Assembly: GCA_016185205.1 (NCBI GenBank)
Contig: JACPOA010000058.1
Coordinates: forward strand, 1-64,000
Length of the DNA: 64,000 bases
DNA from: Hyphomicrobiales bacterium
Lineage (GTDB): Bacteria; Pseudomonadota; Alphaproteobacteria; Rhizobiales; Xanthobacteraceae
Direction: 5' to 3'
Below, piece after piece: positions 59,637 to 64,000 of the stretch (positions are counted from its first letter, which is position 1; each line of letters begins with the position of its first letter). Position numbers and translations under genes: made by a program. The notes beneath the pieces were generated by a model. The model saw only the letters and a list, made by a program, of their open reading frames with translations. It made no database searches and was not told the origin of the DNA.

Positions 59637-61928
59637 TTGTCATTCATCGGTAATTTCGTGCGTTGGTGTCGGTCGGTTCACCTGGGACCGGCGGGGATCA
59701 TTGTAGTGATCGGCGGCGTAATGCTCGCTGCATGCAATAATTTGATTCCAGACAATGCGCAAAAAGCCTCACCAAATATTCTAGATCAAACGCAATCAAT
59801 TGATCTGCTGCCGCGATTTCCCGAGCCATCTGGACCGGCGACAGCCAATCGTTCGAAAGATTTTCGCGGCGTCGTCTACAATGGCGCCGCGGACCGCGCG
59901 GACAGCACTCCCGTTGTAACGCTCGAAGGCGCCGAGCCGTCGGCAAGCGGCGATGGGTATGATCTCAATTTCGAAAATGCCCCGGTTACCACCGTCGCCA
60001 AAGTCATTCTCGGAGATATTCTCGGCACCGGATACATTATCGATCCGCGCGTGCAAGGAACCGTCACGCTGACGTCGGGACGACCCGTTCCCAAAAGCGA
60101 GGTCCTCTACGTCCTCGAAAGCGCGCTGCGTGTCAGCAATGTCGCGCTTGTCCGTGAAAGCAATGGATATCGGCTTGTTCCCGGCAATGAGGCGGTTGCA
60201 AACGGCCGTCTCGATGTCGTCACCGCAAATAGTGGCCGGCCCCAAGCGGGCTACGGGATCAGTGTCGTCCCGGTGCGATTTGTATCGGCCGCCACGCTCA
60301 TCAAGCTTCTCGATAGCTTTGCGACCAAACCAGGCGCGGTGCGGGTCGATACGGCCCGCAACATGCTTTTGATCCAAGGCACCGGACCGGAGCGCCGATC
60401 TGCCGTCGAAACTGTGCTGAATTTCGATACAGATTGGATGCGCGGTCAAACCGTCGGGATTTTTCCAGTACGGCACAGCGCGCCGGAGCCGATCATTTTC
60501 GAAGTCGAAAAAATCATGGACAGCGGCGACGGTGGCATCAGCCAAAGCCTCGTCAAGATGCAGCCTATCGCCCGGCTGAACGCCATTCTCGTTGTCACAA
60601 GCAAGCCGGCATTGCTCAAAACCGCAGAGACGTGGATTCGTCGACTCGACAATTCGGAAATTTCGACCACCGGCGTGAAGGTCTATCGCGTTCGCTATGG
60701 TGACGCGCGTAATATCGCGCAAATATTGAACGAAATGTTCAAGGGTGGTTCTGCCGGCACGATCGACACTGCGTCAAGCCAGATTGCGCCGGAAGGCGGC
60801 GTGATGACCACGACGAGCGGTCCTGTTGCAGCCGGTCCAGTTGGTCCACCTATGCCAACCCCGGTCGCGCGGCTCACCGGGGGCTCGACAGCGAACCGAC
60901 AGCCTGCCTCTGAGAATCAATTAACCGGCGGCGGCTCGCGTGCGCTGAGCAACCCGCGGGGCGCTTCGGCGCGTGATACAATCATGCCAGGTGTCCGTAT
61001 TACCGCCGATGTGACCAATAATTCGCTTTTGATTTATGCAAACGAAGAAGACTACCGCGTTATCGAAGGCGCGCTGCGCCAGATCGACCGGCCTCAGTTG
61101 CAAGTCGCCTTCGATGCGACGATCGCCGAGGTCACGCTGAACGACAGCCTGACCTATGGCGTGCAGTTTTTTCTGAAAAGCACCAATGTCGGCGCCCCGC
61201 CCGACACCGGTTCGGCGGTCAACACGATTAAAGATGCGGTGCTGAGCCGCGTCCTGCCCGGCTTCAACATCCTGATCGGGTCCGAAAAGACGCCGCAAGC
61301 CGTCATCGATGCCTTGCATGGGGTCACCGACGTCAAAATCCTCTCCAATCCCTCGCTAGTGGTCATCGACAACGGCGTGGCCACCTTGCAAGTCGGCGAC
61401 CAGGTCCCGATCACCACCGGCACGGCGACCGTGCTCACTTCCAACAACGCCATCGTCAACACCATCAACTACCAGAACACCGGCATTATCCTGCGCGTCG
61501 TTCCGCGCGTCAGCTTCAACAACACGGTGAGGCTCGACATCGAACAGGAAATCAGCAACGTCTCCAACTCCAGCGCAACGGGCACTTTAACTCCGACGAT
61601 TTCTCAGCGGAAAGTCAAAAGCATCCTGACTGTCGCCGACGGTCAGACGGTATTGCTGGCGGGCCTTATCAGCGAAACCCAAAACAAGTCGCGTAACGGC
61701 ATTCCGGTACTCGATCAGCTGCCCGGATATCTGGGCGACGTGTTTTCGCATCAAAACAAAACGGCGCAGCGCACCGAACTCATCATCTTCATTCGGCCGC
61801 AGATCATTCGCGACAGCGTGGACGCCCATTTGGTCGCGGAAGCATTGCGCGCAAAACTAAAAGCCCGCGTCGGCACCGTATCGCCCAGATTCCCGCAAGG
61901 ATCCAGTCAGCCTATCTCCGTGCGCTGA
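59637..61928 (+). CDS. gspD: Type II secretion secretin GspD with lipoprotein signal
   Basis: Protein of 763 residues starting at TTG or at a nearby codon. The N-terminus has a hydrophobic segment ending in the lipobox LAAC (Cys33), so the secretin is probably lipidated. N-domains follow: FENAPVTTVAKVILGDILGT (N0), VVPVRFVSAATLIKLLDSFA, and YRVRYGDARNIAQILNEMFK. The secretin core has VPITTGTATVLTS, NTGIILRVVPRVSFNNTVRL and VADGQTVLLAGLISETQ. It forms the outer-membrane channel. No separate pilotin gene is seen. gspO follows. Confidence 0.94.
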   Translation: MSFIGNFVRWCRSVHLGPAGIIVVIGGVMLAACNNLIPDNAQKASPNILDQTQSIDLLPRFPEPSGPATANRSKDFRGVVYNGAADRADSTPVVTLEGAEPSASGDGYDLNFENAPVTTVAKVILGDILGTGYIIDPRVQGTVTLTSGRPVPKSEVLYVLESALRVSNVALVRESNGYRLVPGNEAVANGRLDVVTANSGRPQAGYGISVVPVRFVSAATLIKLLDSFATKPGAVRVDTARNMLLIQGTGPERRSAVETVLNFDTDWMRGQTVGIFPVRHSAPEPIIFEVEKIMDSGDGGISQSLVKMQPIARLNAILVVTSKPALLKTAETWIRRLDNSEISTTGVKVYRVRYGDARNIAQILNEMFKGGSAGTIDTASSQIAPEGGVMTTTSGPVAAGPVGPPMPTPVARLTGGSTANRQPASENQLTGGGSRALSNPRGASARDTIMPGVRITADVTNNSLLIYANEEDYRVIEGALRQIDRPQLQVAFDATIAEVTLNDSLTYGVQFFLKSTNVGAPPDTGSAVNTIKDAVLSRVLPGFNILIGSEKTPQAVIDALHGVTDVKILSNPSLVVIDNGVATLQVGDQVPITTGTATVLTSNNAIVNTINYQNTGIILRVVPRVSFNNTVRLDIEQEISNVSNSSATGTLTPTISQRKVKSILTVADGQTVLLAGLISETQNKSRNGIPVLDQLPGYLGDVFSHQNKTAQRTELIIFIRPQIIRDSVDAHLVAEALRAKLKARVGTVSPRFPQGSSQPISVR

Positions 61929-61995
61929 CACGTTACGCCGTGCCGCTGTCGGCGCCGCGCAAATTTGGCGTATTGTGCGATACGGGGCCTAGCCA

Positions 61996-62598
61996 ATGGC
62001 GCTGCAACTTCCGACCGGGAATGCGCCGATTGCAATGAAGCAAATTCGCCTGGCCGATATCGTCGTCGGTTTGATCGGCCTTATGGCCGTCGCCGCCAGC
62101 ATCTGGGCAGTGCCCGGCGCCGGCGGATTTCTGGGCGCGGGACTGGCGCTCCTCATGCTGGCGATCGCAATTGTCGACTTCCGGCATATGATCATTCCCA
62201 ATCGGCTTTCCGCCGCCGCGCTCGCGCTCGCCATCGTCAACGCCGGCATTGCAGATACGGCATCGATCGTCGGCGGCATCGCGGCTGCGGCCCTGCGCGG
62301 CTCGCTCACCATGCTGTTTTTCCTCGCGCTGCGCGCGGCCTATGGATGGTGGCGCCAGCGGGAGGGCATCGGGCTCGGCGACGTCAAGCTCGCATTTGTC
62401 GCCGGCGCGTGGCTTGATTGGGTGATGATCCCCGTGGCGATAGAAATCGCGGCGCTGGTCGCGCTCATGACCTATGTCACGTGGCATCTGGTCGCTCAGC
62501 AACCATTCAACGCGACGTCGCGTCTGCCGTTCGGCTTATTTTTCGCGCCGGCAATCTGGCTGTCTTGGCTCCTTGGTGAGGTCATCATCGGGCTGTGA
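61996..62598 (+). CDS. gspO: Prepilin peptidase (A24 family)
   Basis: Protein of 200 residues. It has the two aspartate motifs of type IV prepilin peptidases, IAIVDFRHMIIPNRLSA (about 53-69) and GIGLGDVKLAFVAGAW (about 127-142), within about six membrane helices. The N-terminal methyltransferase domain of full-length PilD is missing, so it may only cleave. It would process GspG-K. It lies 67 bp after gspD. The ATG at 62035 is an alternative start. Confidence 0.9.
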   Translation: MALQLPTGNAPIAMKQIRLADIVVGLIGLMAVAASIWAVPGAGGFLGAGLALLMLAIAIVDFRHMIIPNRLSAAALALAIVNAGIADTASIVGGIAAAALRGSLTMLFFLALRAAYGWWRQREGIGLGDVKLAFVAGAWLDWVMIPVAIEIAALVALMTYVTWHLVAQQPFNATSRLPFGLFFAPAIWLSWLLGEVIIGL

Positions 62599-63038
62599 TA
62601 ATGTCTTCAAATTAACCATTCAGCTTATCTCAGCGAAAAGCGCGTTTGTGCCGGGTGCTCGCAACACCGTTAGAAGATCGCGGGCAACAAGATTTGGTAT
62701 CGGCCGAAACGGGCTCGTCTTCGATGGTATTGAAGTAGGCCCCTGCTGCACGATCCCCACGCTGGTGACTTGGACGTGTTCCGGGGTCGGCGCGGGGAAA
62801 GGGCCGTTGACGGAGCGGGCACTGTCATAATCGTGCCGGACGCCAGAGGAAAAATGCCCCCGAATCGACTAGTTTAGGATAAGGGGCAACGTTATCTTCA
62901 CAGCGAAGTTGCTGGCCTAATCGCTGCGTAAAATAGATAGAATCACCCGCATGGCACTATTAGTTGCGGCGCGCGTTGGTGGTGGATGAGAGACGCGTGG
63001 CGCGTCACCGGCGACGTGTCCCCGGGAAAGGAGATCCC
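62599..63038. other. Intergenic region, no gene recognised
   Basis: About 440 bases without a supported gene, tRNA or strong terminator. The end of a plus-strand frame (GLVFDGIEVGPCCTIP near 62710) has no start signal. The last 100 bases before 63039 hold GC-rich hairpin-like DNA and should contain the promoter and the AAGGAGAT ribosome site of the next gene. Confidence 0.4.
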
Positions 63039-63518
63039 ATGAAAGCCCGAAGATACGGGAAGCAGGTAACCCGCAGGCTGCTGACGAGCCTGCTCGGCGT
63101 TGCCGCCTGCTTCGCCGTGACGGCGCAACCAGCCTTGTCCGAAGACGTGACCTCCGGACATGAACAGACCGGGTCGGGCACGAGTGGTCCCCAGCCGCCT
63201 GTCGAGAAACCCGCCGCCGTGTCCGAAGGGGCCTCCGGCTTGAGGGTCCACATCGATCCAAAGACGGGCGCGATCCTGCGGGAGCCGGCTCCCGGTGCCG
63301 TGCCATTGCAGTTGACGCCGCAGGAGCAAAACGCCCTCAGCACATCGCATGAAGGTCTGGTGCAGGTCCCGAGCCCGCTGCCTGGCGGCGGCGTCAAGCT
63401 CGATCTTCAGGGTCGCTTCCAGAGCCCGCTCATTGGCACGATCGATGCCAACGGCAAGGTCAAGATGCAGCATCTCGGCGAGCAACACGGGATCCACGAT
63501 TCCGGCGACCACAAATAG
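63039..63518 (+). CDS. Secreted protein with post-PEP-CTERM-like region
   Basis: Protein of 159 residues from the ATG at 63039, with AAGGAGAT six bases upstream. The signal peptide (about 1-34) ends TAQPALSE. The mature part contains GLRVHIDPKTGAILREPAPG and LTPQEQNALSTSHEGLVQVP. This resembles the small exported proteins annotated post-PEP-CTERM-1, whose function is unknown. It is followed by another exported protein and lies beside the type II secretion genes, so it is a candidate substrate. Confidence 0.72.
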   Translation: MKARRYGKQVTRRLLTSLLGVAACFAVTAQPALSEDVTSGHEQTGSGTSGPQPPVEKPAAVSEGASGLRVHIDPKTGAILREPAPGAVPLQLTPQEQNALSTSHEGLVQVPSPLPGGGVKLDLQGRFQSPLIGTIDANGKVKMQHLGEQHGIHDSGDHK

Positions 63519-63545
63519 CGATTCGACATTATCTGGGGGCTTCCG

Positions 63546-64000
63546 ATGACGTTGCATAGGCACTGGCTGTGCATCTTCCTGCTGGCGTTTGCGCTCTTGG
63601 GGATAGCGGCGGCGGCGTCTCCCGGCGCGCACGCTGCGACCGTCCTCGTTATCAACAATGACGGCGCCGGCGAGGGCTTCAACGATCCGACCGCCGCCGC
63701 TCCCGTGGGTGGCAATACCGGCACGACGATCGGCCAGCAGCGGCTGATCGCGTTCCAGCGCGCCGCGGACATCTGGGCCTCGCGCCTCTCCAGCAACGTT
63801 ACGATCCGGGTCCGTGCCCAGTTCAATCCCCTGACATGCGACGCCAGCTCAGCGATTCTCGGCTCTGCCGGCCCTATCAGTGTGTATCGCGACTTCAGCG
63901 GGGCCCCCGTCGCCAGCACCTGGTATGCCGTCGCCTTGGCCAGTGCCCTGAATGGGAGCGATCTCGACGCGGGTGACGACATCAACGCCACATTCAGCAG
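63546..64000 (+). CDS. Large secreted protein, N-terminal part (cut by window edge)
   Basis: The open frame starts at the ATG at 63546 and runs off the right edge (151 codons seen). The signal peptide (MTLHRHWLCIFLLAFALLGI, ending PGAHA) is followed by ATVLVINNDGAGEGFNDPTA, AAPVGGNTGTTIGQQRLIAF, QRAADIWASRLSSNVTIRVR. This opening is shared with large exported proteins of proteobacteria, often with PA or peptidase-associated regions. The 27-bp gap to the previous gene suggests co-expression. It is a likely type II secretion substrate; the catalytic part is outside the window. Confidence 0.75.
   Translation, partial: MTLHRHWLCIFLLAFALLGIAAAASPGAHAATVLVINNDGAGEGFNDPTAAAPVGGNTGTTIGQQRLIAFQRAADIWASRLSSNVTIRVRAQFNPLTCDASSAILGSAGPISVYRDFSGAPVASTWYAVALASALNGSDLDAGDDINATFS

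Noticed and set aside
1-64000. Search for tRNA, rRNA, prophage or phage-defence genes
   Set aside because: No cloverleaf-like segments, ribosomal RNA stretches, phage structural genes or recognised defence cassettes were found apart from the Doc toxin-antitoxin pair.

Overview
The window is a high-GC alphaproteobacterial chromosome segment, most likely from the order Hyphomicrobiales (Rhizobiales) near the Bradyrhizobiaceae/Xanthobacteraceae. Pointers to this are an aa3-type oxidase subunit IV beside a transhydrogenase alpha gene, a GapR/DUF2312 plus DUF1244 pair, PhaB, two orphan Bug-type solute receptors, a CtrA-type TTAA-N7-TTAAC site, and the dispersed palindromic repeats (such as the CATGATC...GATCATG element) common in this group. 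No rRNA, tRNA, CRISPR array, integrase or intact insertion sequence was found.

Layout. 0-6.2 kb: end of pntA, oxidase subunit IV, an ABC1-type kinase, a Doc/AbrB toxin-antitoxin pair with a two-box operator, then oligoendopeptidase F (pepF). A second, displaced pepF 3' end and two AT-rich unknown genes lie downstream of pepF. 6.4-16.3 kb: a polytopic GT-C-like membrane protein, a sigma-54 response regulator, two cell-wall genes (L,D-transpeptidase and M15/DUF882 peptidase), an octaheme cytochrome c and a GST. 16.4-27.3 kb: a Bug receptor, a run of ThiE-like, Sel1, inositol-phosphatase-like, MotA-like and MotB/OmpA-like genes, a GNAT enzyme, an ARPP-1-like secreted protein, a YajR-like MFS carrier, rpmE, a broken group II intron maturase, gapR and DUF1244. 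27.4-43.9 kb: an IorAB-type molybdenum hydroxylase, glycerate 2-kinase, DUF1036 and pyruvate kinase. Next comes an inserted LysR/Bug/tartrate-dehydrogenase module that ends in a displaced pyk 3' end. After it lie two MetE-like proteins, phaB, an HU-like gene with a tiny basic protein, a TPR protein, rpmJ and a TVP38-type membrane protein. 44.3-48.0 kb: Sel1 protein, a glycosyltransferase-like protein, a sulfotransferase and a glycosyltransferase-methyltransferase fusion.

48.2-64 kb: a complete type II secretion system. gspE-F-G-H-I-J-K-L-M plus a GspC-like gene run leftward with stop/start overlaps. gspD, encoding a secretin with its own lipobox, and the prepilin peptidase gspO run rightward. 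A gap-free 356-bp direct repeat of the gspE start and its divergent promoter region brackets a segment with an STN-domain protein, a beta-helix gene remnant and an IS3 orfA remnant. Exported proteins of unknown function flank the system on both sides (a beta-helix protein on the left, two secreted proteins on the right) and are natural candidate substrates.

The most notable theme is a repeated architecture. Three genes (pepF, pyk, gspE) each have a diverged second copy of one end, separated from the intact gene by DNA unlike the surroundings. This suggests repeated gene acquisition at gene ends without a visible integrase. All functional calls come from motif recognition by eye; no database search was possible.
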